This document shows positions 16,062 through 24,941 of a DNA stretch of 64,000 nucleotides, in pieces. A program made the translations under genes and the position numbers. The notes beneath the pieces are model-generated. The model was given only the letters and a program-made list of their open reading frames with translations. It was not told the DNA's origin and made no database searches. Origin of the DNA: JANMDU01 sp031418715 (GTDB taxonomy: Bacteria > Pseudomonadota > Gammaproteobacteria > Burkholderiales > Burkholderiaceae_C); NCBI GenBank assembly GCA_031418715.1, contig JANOJL010000063.1, forward strand, positions 1 through 64,000, read 5' to 3'. How positions within the stretch are numbered: position 1 is the stretch's first letter; the number at the start of each line of letters is the position of its first letter.

Positions 16062-16308
16062 CATTGGAGATGATGACTTGCATTCGTCCAAAACGGGTTG
16101 TTCTAGTCCTATCAACAGCGGGGGAACAGCCGGGGGAACAATTGAAGGAAACACATCATTTTTTAAGCGCTGCCCCCAAACTTTAAAGACGAGTCAGCTA
16201 TCCAATCAAAAAGCAAGTTGCTCAGGCTTCATCCAAGCGCATCCTTCGGTGCCTACCCGCCTACGCGTGAGGATCTGGCTGATGACAAAGGGTGCAAGTG
16301 TTCAGTGA

Positions 16309-16377
16309 ATGCTATAAAAAAGTGAGCATACTGCGTTTTATTTATATCGGGTAGAGGATGATTTGGCATAAAAACTC
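16309..16377 (+). repeat. Dispersed repeat copy R4 (intergenic)
   Basis: Forward copy with GCTATAAAAAAGTGAGCAT head, TATATCGGGTAGAGG centre and GGCATAAAAA tail. It lies between the tmRNA and the XRE gene. Confidence 0.65.
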
Positions 16378-16440
16378 GGCTCTGGGCAAGTTTTTATGCA
16401 TGGCAGGCGCGTTGAGTCCGCCTGTGTTTAGCATGTCAAC

Positions 16441-16890
16441 TTAGTCAGCAGCTATTTTTGGCGCGGAGGCCAGCTTGGCGGTGACTTCTTTTTTGCCCAT
16501 CTTGCGTGCCGCAGCAATCGCTGGCAACTGGCTGGCGCGGGGCTTGGCTTTGCCTTGCTCCCATTTGTAGATGGATTGACCGCTCACCCCGAGCAACTGC
16601 CCCATTTCGTTGGCTGAGAGGTCGAGCTTCTTGCGCAGCGTGATGAAGCCGTCCATACGGAAGCGCAGCTTCTCTTTTTCCTCGCCAGCGGGTGCAGCTT
16701 TTGCCGCTTTACCTGCTTGCTTGTTTATGCGCGTCACGCCCGACTCTAGCGCTGTGATGCGGCGTTTGAGTTCAGCGATTTCAGAGCGGTAATTGGCTGA
16801 AGTTTTCTTCAGTGCCTCAGTTTCTGCGCGAGCGCCTTTTTTAGCGATTCTTGCGATTTCATTTTTGAGCTGTACGGCAAAGGTGGTCAT
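16441..16890 (-). CDS. XRE-family helix-turn-helix protein with N-terminal coiled coil
   Basis: The 149-residue protein has a charged N-terminal helix rich in Lys/Glu/Ala (about residues 1-60, probable coiled coil) and a C-terminal HTH of the Cro/CI type (about residues 75-130). The HTH is shown by LRKKLDLSANEMGQLLGVSGQSIYKWEQGKAKP. It is presumably a DNA-binding regulator; the target is unknown. A palindrome 36 bp upstream of its start (GACTT-TT-AAGTC) is a candidate autoregulatory site. It has no partner gene suggesting a toxin-antitoxin pair. Confidence 0.75.
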   Translation of the reverse strand: MTTFAVQLKNEIARIAKKGARAETEALKKTSANYRSEIAELKRRITALESGVTRINKQAGKAAKAAPAGEEKEKLRFRMDGFITLRKKLDLSANEMGQLLGVSGQSIYKWEQGKAKPRASQLPAIAAARKMGKKEVTAKLASAPKIAAD

Positions 16891-16925
16891 ATGGTTTTTC
16901 CTAACGATGTAACTGGACTTTAACC

Positions 16926-16937
16926 GACTTTTAAGTC
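16926..16937. promoter_or_regulatory. Candidate operator of the XRE gene
   Basis: GACTT and AAGTC are inverted around TT, 36 bp upstream of the XRE start codon. A second related half (GGACTTTAA) is just upstream on the plus strand. Assigning it to the adjacent regulator is inference. Confidence 0.3.
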
Positions 16938-16951
16938 TATCTATTCAAAAG

Positions 16952-17800
16952 TTAATTCTCTGACATTTTGGTGTGAATGAGATGTTCTCGCCAAGTGAGG
17001 CCATCGCTTGTGCCGCGAGGCACAGGGCCGCGCTGGGGGCGATATTCACAACCGATCCAGCCCGTGTAGCTCAACTCATCAATGACATCAAAAAGATACG
17101 AGTAATTGAGCTCGCCTAGATCGGGCTCTTGACGCTCGGGCACGCCTGCGATTTGTAAATGCCCCACGCGGCCTGAAGCCAAGTATTGGCGCAGTTTGCT
17201 GGCCACATCGCCCTCCACGATTTGGCAGTGGTACAGATCCATCTGCACCTTGAGATTCACCTCGCCTACTTCGCGCAGGATTTCATGCGCATGGTCTTGT
17301 CGGTTCAAAAAGTAGCGCGGCATGTCGCGCAGATTGATCGGCTCGATCAGGATGTCGATACCCAGTGGCGCGGCTTGTTTGGCGGCCCAGCGCAGATTGG
17401 CGATGTAGGTGGGTTGCAAGGCTTCACGCTCCAAGCCTTCGGGCATCTTGCCAGCCATGACATGAACACGCGGGCAGTGCAAAGCCTTCGCGTATTCCAA
17501 AGCCAGCATCAAACCAGCGCGAAACTCAGCTTCATGCCCGCTCAGGCAAGCCGTGCCGCGCTGCATGCTGTCTGCCCAAGCCGCTTCGATACTGGCGCTA
17601 TCTGTCCCGCCGGGAGGCGCGTTGAACAAGACGAGTTGCATGCTATGCGCCGTCAGCTGGGCGGAAATTTCAGCAGCGGGAAAACTGTAGGGTGATAAAA
17701 ACTCCACCGCTTTAAAACCATCTCGCGCCGCCGCTTCAAATCGTTGCAAAAACGGCAACTCGTTGTAGAGCATGGAGAGGTTAGCTGCAAATTTCGGCAT
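16952..17800 (-). CDS. hyi: Hydroxypyruvate isomerase family protein (Hyi/OtnI)
   Basis: The 282-residue TIM-barrel protein belongs to the xylose isomerase-like fold. It begins MPKFAANLSMLYNELPFLQRF, which is characteristic of Hyi-type isomerases. Metal-ligand candidates include the Glu in LIEPINLRDMP and Glu/Asp/His in KVQMDLYHCQ. These enzymes interconvert hydroxypyruvate and tartronate semialdehyde or 2-oxo-tetronate sugars; the exact substrate cannot be told from sequence. No glyoxylate carboligase or tartronate semialdehyde reductase gene is nearby. Confidence 0.88.
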   Translation of the reverse strand: MPKFAANLSMLYNELPFLQRFEAAARDGFKAVEFLSPYSFPAAEISAQLTAHSMQLVLFNAPPGGTDSASIEAAWADSMQRGTACLSGHEAEFRAGLMLALEYAKALHCPRVHVMAGKMPEGLEREALQPTYIANLRWAAKQAAPLGIDILIEPINLRDMPRYFLNRQDHAHEILREVGEVNLKVQMDLYHCQIVEGDVASKLRQYLASGRVGHLQIAGVPERQEPDLGELNYSYLFDVIDELSYTGWIGCEYRPQRGPVPRGTSDGLTWREHLIHTKMSEN

Positions 17801-17817
17801 GATCTGTTAAGGATTAA

Positions 17818-17884
17818 ATGCTATCGAATAGTGAGCATTGAGCACACAATATATAACGGCTGGAGGCTTATTTTCTATAAAAAT
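17818..17884 (+). repeat. Dispersed repeat copy R5 (intergenic hyi-MFS)
   Basis: Forward copy: TGCTATCGAATAGTGAGCA head, ATATAACGGCTGGAGG centre, CTATAAAAAT tail. It fills nearly all of the gap between hyi and the MFS gene. Confidence 0.7.
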
Positions 17885-17891
17885 GAGAGCC

Positions 17892-19061
17892 TTAAGCCAA
17901 ACGGCTGACGCGGCGCACCTTTGCCAGCCAGAATAAAGCCAATGCAATCAGCACCACCGGGATGGTCGAGCCCCAATTGAGCAGCGCCCAGCCTTGGGTG
18001 GTGACGAGTACGCCGGAGGCAAAGGAGGATAGCGCGAGTGTGGCGAAGATGCAAAAATTCAGTGCGCCTTGGGCTTTGTCTTTTTCCTCGGGGGCATAGG
18101 TTTCCAAGGCCAATGTTGTCCCTCCCGTGAAGAGGAAATTCCAGCCGACACCGAGCAGGAAGAGGGCGATGAGGAATTTGTGCAGCTCGACGCCAGAAAG
18201 CGCAATCGCGATGCAGATTGCATACAGCAGCAAGCCGATCGACATGATGCGTAGGGTGCCGAAGCGTTTGATCAGATGCCCGGTGAAGAAGCCGGGCGCG
18301 AACATGCCGATCACATGCCATTCGAGCACGAAGGCCGCATCGGAAAAAGGCAAGCCGCAGGTTTGCATGGCCAGCGGCGTGGCGGCCATGAGCAAATTCA
18401 TCACGCCATAACCCAAGGCGCTGCCCACAGCGGCCACGATAAAGACAGGCTGCTTCATGATCACGCCGAGCGGTCTGCCGCCTTGCGATTTGGCGGCAAC
18501 TTTGTGCTCTGGGAAATCGATGAAAGCCACCACGATCAAGCCCAGTAGCGCCACGCCAGCGAGCGCCAGATACGCGCCTGCAAACGGCGTGTTCATCAGT
18601 GTGCGCGTGGCAGAGGCGATGTTGGGCCCAGCCACTGCGCCAATCAGCCCGCCTGCTAAAACCAGCGAAACAGCCTTTTCTTTGAAATTGGACAAAACCA
18701 GCTCGGCTGCGGCAAAACGGTAGAGCTGGGCATTGGCGTTGTAGTAGCCGCCGATCACGGTTGCGCCCACTAGCAGCCAAAAATTCTTCGCCCATGCAGC
18801 GTAAAAGCACAGCAGGGCTGAGAGCAAAGCCACCACAAGGCCAATGAGGAATGAGCCTTTGCGGCCATACAGTTTCTGCGTCCAAGCCACAAGCGGCGTG
18901 GCCATCGCCCCGCCCACCACATAGCCCATCACAGGCAGCGTGGCCATCCAGCCAAAGGGAGCAAGGGAGAGCCCCACCAGACCGTTGATCGCAATGAAGA
19001 CGACGTTATTGGTGAGAAAAAGACCTTGCGCGAGCGCGAGCAGCCAGAGATTTTTATTCAT
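17892..19061 (-). CDS. MFS transporter
   Basis: The 389-residue protein is composed of about twelve hydrophobic helices in two halves, with a motif-A-like loop between helices 2 and 3 (TQKLYGRKGSF). It is a secondary transporter of the major facilitator superfamily; the substrate is unknown. It begins 9 bp after the rsmE stop codon on the same strand, so the two are probably cotranscribed, although a functional link is not evident. Confidence 0.88.
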   Translation of the reverse strand: MNKNLWLLALAQGLFLTNNVVFIAINGLVGLSLAPFGWMATLPVMGYVVGGAMATPLVAWTQKLYGRKGSFLIGLVVALLSALLCFYAAWAKNFWLLVGATVIGGYYNANAQLYRFAAAELVLSNFKEKAVSLVLAGGLIGAVAGPNIASATRTLMNTPFAGAYLALAGVALLGLIVVAFIDFPEHKVAAKSQGGRPLGVIMKQPVFIVAAVGSALGYGVMNLLMAATPLAMQTCGLPFSDAAFVLEWHVIGMFAPGFFTGHLIKRFGTLRIMSIGLLLYAICIAIALSGVELHKFLIALFLLGVGWNFLFTGGTTLALETYAPEEKDKAQGALNFCIFATLALSSFASGVLVTTQGWALLNWGSTIPVVLIALALFWLAKVRRVSRLA

Positions 19062-19070
19062 GGTGTGATG

Positions 19071-19817
19071 TTATCCAAGCGTCCACAAAACCAAAGCTGC
19101 CAGCGGTGCAGTCTCTGAGCGCAAAATGCGCGAGCCCAGTGAAATCGGCGAAAAGCCTGCTTGCACTGCAGCTGCTTCTTCAGCCGGGCTCAGGCCACCT
19201 TCCGGCCCAGCAAGGCAGAGCAGGGCGTGATTTTCGGACTGCTCCAGCGCCCAGCGGGCGGCAGGAATGGCTTGTGTATGGAGTGAAAGGATGGCTTTAC
19301 TCACTACTAAATCAGGAGCACTATGCGCAGTTTTTATAAGGGATAACAGCCATTTTTGATATAAAAAAGGTGCATGGATCACAGGAATACGGTTGCGGCC
19401 ACATTGCTCGCAGGCAGCCACAGCGGCAGCTTGCCAATGCGCGGTTTTTTTCTCAGCACGTTCTGCCGTGAGGCGCAAGACGCTGCGCTCGCTCATGAGG
19501 GGCTGAATACTGGCCACACCGAGCTCAGTGGCTTTTTCGATCAACCAATCCATGCGCTCATTGGCTGGCATGCTGATGGCCAGATGCACTTGGCGCGCGG
19601 CTTCGCGCTCGATCGGGTGATGCGCACCCACCAGCACCTGCACATCGCTGCGCCCCATGCGCTCTACCACGGCATCAAACTCACCGCCTTGGCCATTGAA
19701 CAAAGTCAAGCCATCGCCCGGCTGCATACGCAAGACCTGTACATGGCGCGCGGCGGCTGCGTCTAAATCCAAAGCGGAGCCGGATAGCAGATTCAAAGGG
19801 GTGTAAATGCGTGGCAT
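19071..19817 (-). CDS. rsmE: 16S rRNA m3U1498 methyltransferase RsmE
   Basis: The 248-residue SPOUT-class enzyme methylates U1498 of 16S rRNA. It has an N-terminal PUA-like domain (RHVQVLRMQPGDGLTLFNGQG) and a C-terminal trefoil-knot domain with AGPEGGLSPAEE and LGSRILRSETA, the cofactor and dimer motifs. Between IPVIHAP and VSKAILS a segment reading LYQKWLLSLIKTAHSAPDL is encoded by a dispersed repeat copy; the flanking conserved motifs remain in frame. A downstream MFS gene follows after 9 bp. Confidence 0.95.
   Translation of the reverse strand: MPRIYTPLNLLSGSALDLDAAAARHVQVLRMQPGDGLTLFNGQGGEFDAVVERMGRSDVQVLVGAHHPIEREAARQVHLAISMPANERMDWLIEKATELGVASIQPLMSERSVLRLTAERAEKKTAHWQAAAVAACEQCGRNRIPVIHAPFLYQKWLLSLIKTAHSAPDLVVSKAILSLHTQAIPAARWALEQSENHALLCLAGPEGGLSPAEEAAAVQAGFSPISLGSRILRSETAPLAALVLWTLG
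19303..19370 (+). repeat. Dispersed repeat copy R6 inside rsmE
   Basis: Forward on the plus strand, antisense to rsmE: ACTAAATCAGGAGCACTATG, then GCGCAG and TATAAGGGATAACAGCC, ending GATATAAAAAA. It is translated from the minus strand. Confidence 0.7.
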
Positions 19818-19829
19818 AAGATCATGTAG

Positions 19830-19898
19830 TTGCTATGTATTTAATAGCATGTTGCGCATATTCTATAAGGGATAGAGGTCAATTTCATCATAAAAATA
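19830..19898 (+). repeat. Dispersed repeat copy R7 (intergenic amgK-rsmE)
   Basis: Nearly complete forward copy: TGCTATGTATTTAATAGCA head, TTGCGCATA core, TATAAGGGATAGAGG and TCATAAAAAT tail. It occupies almost the whole gap between the amgK stop and the rsmE start. Confidence 0.8.
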
Positions 19899-19900
19899 GA

Positions 19901-21004
19901 CTAAACACGACCGAACGACCAGCCGCTGGCCTCCTGTAGCCCCTCCATCTCGTCGATCACCTTGAGGAAAGGCCCAAGCTCGCGGTATCGGTTGCAGGTG
20001 GAGCGGATGTAGTGGATGAAGCGTGGCGCATCGGCTAAGTATTTTTCTTTGCCGTCGCGCAAGGTCAGCCGCGCAAAGATACCGGCCACTTTGAGATGCC
20101 GCTGCAAGCCCATCCATTCCACGGCGCGGTAAAAAGCGCCGAAATCGGATGCCCAATCTTCAAATTCCATCAAGCCCGCTTTGCGGGCTTTTTCCCAATA
20201 GCGCACCGTAATTTCCAAGATGAATTCTTCATCCCAGCTGAGGAAGGCATCGCGCATGAGGGAGGCGATGTCGTAGCTGATCGGACCGTAGACCGCATCT
20301 TGGAAATCCAGCACGCCTAATGTGTCGTCACGCGAGAGCATCAGGTTACGCGGCATGAAATCGCGGTGAACATACACGCTGGGTGCAGCCAGGTTGCGGC
20401 GCACGATCAAATCGAATGCGCTTTGCATGGTCTGCAGTTGCTTCGGATCGAGCGCGAATTGACGATGCTTGGCGATGTACCAATCGGGGAAAAGCGAGAG
20501 CTCGCGGCGCAATAAGGCCTCGTCATAGAGCGGGAGCACGCCGGGTTTGGAGGCCAATTGCCATTGAATCAGCGCGTCGGTGGCCTGCATATAGCGCGGA
20601 AAATTAGCCAGCGGCTCGTCGCGGTCCATTCCCTCCATCATGGTTTGCGAGCCCAGATCGGTCAGCAGCATGAAGCCTTGCGGTTCGTCCCAAGCGAGCA
20701 CTTCAGGTGCCAGCAGGCCTGCGCCTTGCAACAGCCCGGCAATTTGAACGAACGGCTGGCAGCTTTCTTTGTCTGGCGGCGCATCCATGATGATGCGCGG
20801 GCTGCCATCTTGCGCGTCAATGCGCAAATAGCGGCGAAAACTCGCATCTTGGCTGGCAATGCGCAGGCTGGAGGCTTGCAGGCCGTGGGCTGGAGCGGCT
20901 TGGGTTAGCCATTCTACGAAGGCTTTTTCACGTTGCAAATCGCTCCAGATCACGGGAATTGGGGCGGGCACGGGAACGGACATGGGGAGGGTAGGTTGGC
21001 TCAT
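19901..21004 (-). CDS. amgK: N-acetylmuramate/N-acetylglucosamine kinase AmgK-like phosphotransferase
   Basis: This 367-residue aminoglycoside phosphotransferase-fold kinase has the Brenner motif VHRDFMPRNLML (about residue 215) and the metal-binding LDFQDAVYGPISYD. Its divergent position next to lptD is the same as that of AmgK in Pseudomonas, which phosphorylates MurNAc/GlcNAc at the anomeric carbon during peptidoglycan recycling. The usual partner MurU (uridylyltransferase) is not the next gene; rsmE is. The ATG at 21004 is preferred; an in-frame ATG at 21016 also exists. Confidence 0.85.
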   Translation of the reverse strand: MSQPTLPMSVPVPAPIPVIWSDLQREKAFVEWLTQAAPAHGLQASSLRIASQDASFRRYLRIDAQDGSPRIIMDAPPDKESCQPFVQIAGLLQGAGLLAPEVLAWDEPQGFMLLTDLGSQTMMEGMDRDEPLANFPRYMQATDALIQWQLASKPGVLPLYDEALLRRELSLFPDWYIAKHRQFALDPKQLQTMQSAFDLIVRRNLAAPSVYVHRDFMPRNLMLSRDDTLGVLDFQDAVYGPISYDIASLMRDAFLSWDEEFILEITVRYWEKARKAGLMEFEDWASDFGAFYRAVEWMGLQRHLKVAGIFARLTLRDGKEKYLADAPRFIHYIRSTCNRYRELGPFLKVIDEMEGLQEASGWSFGRV

Positions 21005-21090
21005 GGATAATCCCATTGTATAAACCGTTCACCCTCAAAACTTTGCCGCCTGCGGCATTTGATACATCTGCTCTTTTTTGACCTCGCCGC

Positions 21091-23514
21091 ATGCGCCTTC
21101 CTTCGACAGTTCTCTCTTGTATCCAGCGCCCTGATTTGCGTGCCAAACCTGTGGCTTGGGCGGCGGCTTTGCTTTGTTTGATGAGTCTACCTGTAGGGGC
21201 GCAAAACTCGGCTATTTCGCTCGTGCCACCGGGCAGCGGTGAACCGGGGCTTAAGCTCAAACTGTCTGGACAACTGCAAGAAAAGTTCACGCCTGAGCAG
21301 CGCAAGGCGATGCCCACGTATGTGCTTGGCGACCGTATCACGGGTCGGCCTGAGCTGGAGACGGTGATTGAGGGCAATGCAGAGCTGCGTCGCACTGGCA
21401 TCGTGCTGCGTGCGGATCGCATTGAGTACTACCAGCCCGATGATCTGGCCAAGGTGCGCGGTAATGTGTATCTCAACAGAGATGGCAATATTTATGAAGG
21501 TACTGAAGGGCAACTGCGCATCGACGCGCAGGAAGGCTATTTTTTGGAGCCCCGATTTCAATTGCTGAGCAACGGTGGGCGTGGTCAAGCTTCGCGCATT
21601 GATTTTGTCGACGACAAGCGCTCTGTTGCACGCGATGCTAGCTATTCGGTGTGGCACAAAGAGCCAGGAATCGAAGATTCAACGGACTGGGTGATCCGAG
21701 GTGCTCAGGTGCGTATGGACAACGAAACCGATGTGGGCGAAGCCAGCGGTGGGCGACTGGAATTCAAAGGGGTACCGATTTTGGGTGCGCCCTACCTCAC
21801 ATTCCCCATGTCAAATGAGCGCAAAAGCGGCTGGCTACCACCCAGTATCAACTTAGACAACATCAGCGGCTTGGAAGTGATGGTGCCCTATTACCTCAAC
21901 CTTGCGCCTAACCGTGATGCAACGCTGTACCCCACGATTCTCTCGCGCCGAGGGATCAACTTAGGCACAGAGTTTCGCTACCTTGAGCGTGAATATAACG
22001 GTACCGCTCGCTTCGACGCGATGCCCAGCGACCGCCTGCGCAACCGAAGCCGCTGGGGCTTGAGCACCAGCCACAGCGGTACAGTCAACACTGGCTTGCC
22101 TGCGGTGGGCAATGTGAATGTGAGTCTTGGGTTGAACCGTGTCAGTGACGATGATTATTGGCGCGATTTCCCGCGCGCCACAGGCTCACTCACACAACGC
22201 TTGCTGGCCAGCGACGGCAGCGCGAGCTGGGGAAGTGGCCCTTGGTCGCTCTACACGCGTGCGCTCAAATGGCAGACTTTGCAGCAAACAACTTCCATCA
22301 TCACGCCGCCTTATGACCGGCTGCCCCAGCTCAATGGCCGCTACAGCCGCGTCAACCACGGCGGCTTTGATTACAGCGTTGAGCTAGACACCACGCGCTT
22401 CAAATCAGTCAGCGCTTTGACCTTGCAACCCAACGCCCAGCGCAGCTACGCGCTCGCTCAGCTAAGCCGCCCGTTCATCACTCCCGGCAGTTTCCTCGTG
22501 CCGAAAATTCAGCTGCATAACACCGCTTACAGCTTCGATGCGCCGCTAGTGGCAGGCTCGCAGGCAGGCAAGCGTTCAGCATCGCGCGTCGTTCCTACTT
22601 TCAGCGTCGACAGCGGCCTGATCTTTGAACGCCCCGCCGCTTACTTTGGCAAGAGCTTCACGCAAACCCTAGAACCACGCGCTTTTTACACCTTCACGCC
22701 CTACAAAGATCAATCCTCGCTGCCCATCTACGACAGCGGTGCCAACGACTTCAATTTCGCCACCATCTTTAGCGAAAACGCCTACACTGGCAATGACCGT
22801 ATTTCTGACAACAACCTGCTAACCCTCGGCGTAACTTCGCGCTTGCTAGACCCTGCCAGCGGCGCTGAAATTGTGCGCCTGAACTATGCCCAGCGCCTGC
22901 GCTTCACAGATCAGCGCGTGACCTTGCCGGGTGGCGTGGCTGACACCTCGCGTTTGTCAGATATGCTGTTTGGTGCAACAATCAACTGGAACAGCCGCTG
23001 GCAATTTGACGGTGCAGTGCAATACAACCCTGACACTCGCCGCTCACAGCGCAACACGCTCAGCGCACGCTATTCGCCCACCGATTACCGCGTTGTCAGC
23101 GCCACCTACCGTTTGAACCGTGGTGTGAGCGAGCAAATAGATCTGGGCTGGCAATGGCCGCTCAATGATTTATGGGGCGACAAAGGTAAAAATATGGGCA
23201 GTGGCCAGGGTCAAGGTAAAGGGCGTTGGTATTCCGTTGGCCGCTTCAACTTCAGCTTAAAAGACAACAGGCAGGTGGACACGATTTTGGGTGTGGAATA
23301 CGATGGCGGCAGCTGGCTGTCTCGCGTCGCCGTCGAACGCCTGCAAACCACCACCAACACGGCCAACAAGCGCATCTTGTTTCAGATGGAGTTTGTTGGC
23401 TTTGCCCGAGTAGGATCAAGCCCGCTGTCGATCTTGCAGCGCAATGTGCCGCGTTACCAGCTGCTGCGTGAGAAAATCACCACCGAGCCCAGCCGCTATA
23501 GCAACTATGAGTGA
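21091..23514 (+). CDS. lptD: LPS assembly outer membrane protein LptD
   Basis: The 807-residue precursor has a signal peptide (about residues 20-37, ending GAQ), an N-terminal LptA-like beta-jellyroll (about residues 85-210, including GNVYLNRDGNIYEGTEGQL) and a large C-terminal beta-barrel. It forms the outer-membrane LPS translocon with LptE. The conserved GVPILGAPYLTFPMSNERKSG segment marks the start of the barrel. The gene overlaps the surA start by eight bases; SurA is the chaperone that delivers LptD, so the pair is functionally coherent. Confidence 0.97.
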   Translation: MRLPSTVLSCIQRPDLRAKPVAWAAALLCLMSLPVGAQNSAISLVPPGSGEPGLKLKLSGQLQEKFTPEQRKAMPTYVLGDRITGRPELETVIEGNAELRRTGIVLRADRIEYYQPDDLAKVRGNVYLNRDGNIYEGTEGQLRIDAQEGYFLEPRFQLLSNGGRGQASRIDFVDDKRSVARDASYSVWHKEPGIEDSTDWVIRGAQVRMDNETDVGEASGGRLEFKGVPILGAPYLTFPMSNERKSGWLPPSINLDNISGLEVMVPYYLNLAPNRDATLYPTILSRRGINLGTEFRYLEREYNGTARFDAMPSDRLRNRSRWGLSTSHSGTVNTGLPAVGNVNVSLGLNRVSDDDYWRDFPRATGSLTQRLLASDGSASWGSGPWSLYTRALKWQTLQQTTSIITPPYDRLPQLNGRYSRVNHGGFDYSVELDTTRFKSVSALTLQPNAQRSYALAQLSRPFITPGSFLVPKIQLHNTAYSFDAPLVAGSQAGKRSASRVVPTFSVDSGLIFERPAAYFGKSFTQTLEPRAFYTFTPYKDQSSLPIYDSGANDFNFATIFSENAYTGNDRISDNNLLTLGVTSRLLDPASGAEIVRLNYAQRLRFTDQRVTLPGGVADTSRLSDMLFGATINWNSRWQFDGAVQYNPDTRRSQRNTLSARYSPTDYRVVSATYRLNRGVSEQIDLGWQWPLNDLWGDKGKNMGSGQGQGKGRWYSVGRFNFSLKDNRQVDTILGVEYDGGSWLSRVAVERLQTTTNTANKRILFQMEFVGFARVGSSPLSILQRNVPRYQLLREKITTEPSRYSNYE

Positions 23515-24892
23515 CCTTGTGATGAATTTTTCGCGTGCTTATTTATTGAATGTTTCCCGCCTCGCGGCATTGTGCCTCGTGGGGTTGACCGCATGGAGCG
23601 CTAGCGCCCAAGGGCTGCGCACCAGCCCGAATTTGAACTTGGGTCGTGCCACGCAAGACACTGCGCAGCGCAGCGCCGATTTCATCGTGGCTATCGTCAA
23701 TTCCGAACCCATCACCAATCAGGAGGTGCGCAACCGCCTGATCCAGATTGAGCAGCAATTAAGCGCGCGTGGCGGCGCGATGCCCTCACGCCAAGAGCTC
23801 TACAGCCAGGTGCTAGAGCGTTTGATCAGCGAGCGTGCGCAAATTCAACTGGCGCGAGACAGCGGCATTCGTGCGGACAACCAGGCCATTGACACCGCCG
23901 TGCAAAACATCGCCCGGCAAAATCAGCTCAGCATGGAGCAGCTGCGCCAGCGCTTGCGCGACGACGGCGTGGACATCAACACCCTGCGCAACAACCTACG
24001 CGACGAAATTTTGTTGCAGCGCGTCCGCGAGCGCGAAGTCGAGCCACGCGTTCGCATCACAGAAACTGATCTTGATGCTTTCATCCGCGAGCAGCGCGAT
24101 GCACCCACTGCGGAGATCGAGATCAATATCGCGCAAATCCTCGTGGCTGTGCCCGACAATGCCACGGCCGATCAACTCGCGCCCTTGATGGCCAAAGCGC
24201 AGCGTGCTGCAGATCGCGCCAAAGCAGGGGAAGATTTTGCGACGCTCGCGCGTGAGCTATCGGATGCGCCAGACCGCGCAAATGGCGGTCAACTGGGCTT
24301 GCGTAGCGCAGACCGCGTACCCACCCTGTTTTTAGAAACCACGCAAAACACGCCTGCGGGCGCCATTGCAGGTCCTGTGCGCTCGGGCGCTGGCTTTCAT
24401 GTGCTCAAAGTGATTGAAAAGCGCCAGCAAGGCTTAGGCAACCTCGTTGTACCGCAAACCCGCGTTCGCCACATTTTGCTGCGCACTGGGCCGCAGTTGA
24501 GCGAGTCGGTGGCGCGTGAACGTTTGGTGGAGTTGCGCAAGCGCATCGCTGCGGGGCTGGATTTTGCAACAGCAGCCAAAGACAACTCGCAAGATGGCTC
24601 TGCACGCGAAGGCGGCGATCTGGGTTGGGCCGTGCCGGGGCAGTTTGTGTCTGAATTTGAAGAGGTGATGAACGCGCTGGCGGTGAATCAAGTCTCTGAG
24701 CCGTTGACTTCGCGCTTCGGTGTGCATTTGATCCAAGTGCAAGAGCGCCGTGAACGCAAGATGAGTGATCGCGAGCAGCGCGATGCTGCCCGCGCAGCGC
24801 TGCGCGAGAAAAAGCTCGATGAAGCCTTCTTGACTTGGGCGCAAGACCTGCGCGCTCGCGCCTACGTGGAGCTGCGCGAGCAGCCGCAATGA
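23507..24892 (+). CDS. surA: Periplasmic chaperone and peptidyl-prolyl isomerase SurA
   Basis: This 461-residue protein has a signal peptide (ending SASAQG), an N-terminal SurA chaperone domain (about residues 60-190, IVNSEPITNQEVRNRL) and two parvulin domains. The parvulin domains begin near EIEINIAQILVAVP and QTRVRHILLRTGP, and both contain the family GG.L motif (NGGQLGLR, EGGDLGWA). SurA escorts unfolded outer membrane proteins, including LptD. The start at 23507 overlaps lptD (ATGAGTGA); the next in-frame ATG at 23522 is an alternative. No pdxA lies between it and rsmA, unlike in E. coli. Confidence 0.96.
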   Translation: MSDLVMNFSRAYLLNVSRLAALCLVGLTAWSASAQGLRTSPNLNLGRATQDTAQRSADFIVAIVNSEPITNQEVRNRLIQIEQQLSARGGAMPSRQELYSQVLERLISERAQIQLARDSGIRADNQAIDTAVQNIARQNQLSMEQLRQRLRDDGVDINTLRNNLRDEILLQRVREREVEPRVRITETDLDAFIREQRDAPTAEIEINIAQILVAVPDNATADQLAPLMAKAQRAADRAKAGEDFATLARELSDAPDRANGGQLGLRSADRVPTLFLETTQNTPAGAIAGPVRSGAGFHVLKVIEKRQQGLGNLVVPQTRVRHILLRTGPQLSESVARERLVELRKRIAAGLDFATAAKDNSQDGSAREGGDLGWAVPGQFVSEFEEVMNALAVNQVSEPLTSRFGVHLIQVQERRERKMSDREQRDAARAALREKKLDEAFLTWAQDLRARAYVELREQPQ

Positions 24893-24941
24893 AGCACTTT
24901 GGCACGCGCTTGTCTAGGCCGAGACGGTTGAGCGCATCGCT

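Larger units (their letters stand above)
16016..16440. other. 425-bp gene-free stretch downstream of tmRNA
   Basis: After the terminator there is a tandem 12-bp pair (AGCGGGGGAACA, GCCGGGGGAACA at 16117-16140) and a dispersed repeat copy at 16309-16377. The one long frame here overlaps the tmRNA, has no ribosome site and looks like no protein I know. The 3' end of tmRNA genes is a common integration site, so the stretch could be the scar of a lost element, but no integrase or duplicated attachment sequence is visible. Confidence 0.4.

Noticed and set aside
15946..16308. A 120-codon open frame starting within the tmRNA gene
   Set aside because: It overlaps the tmRNA 3' end and the terminator, has no ribosome site and its translation resembles no protein.
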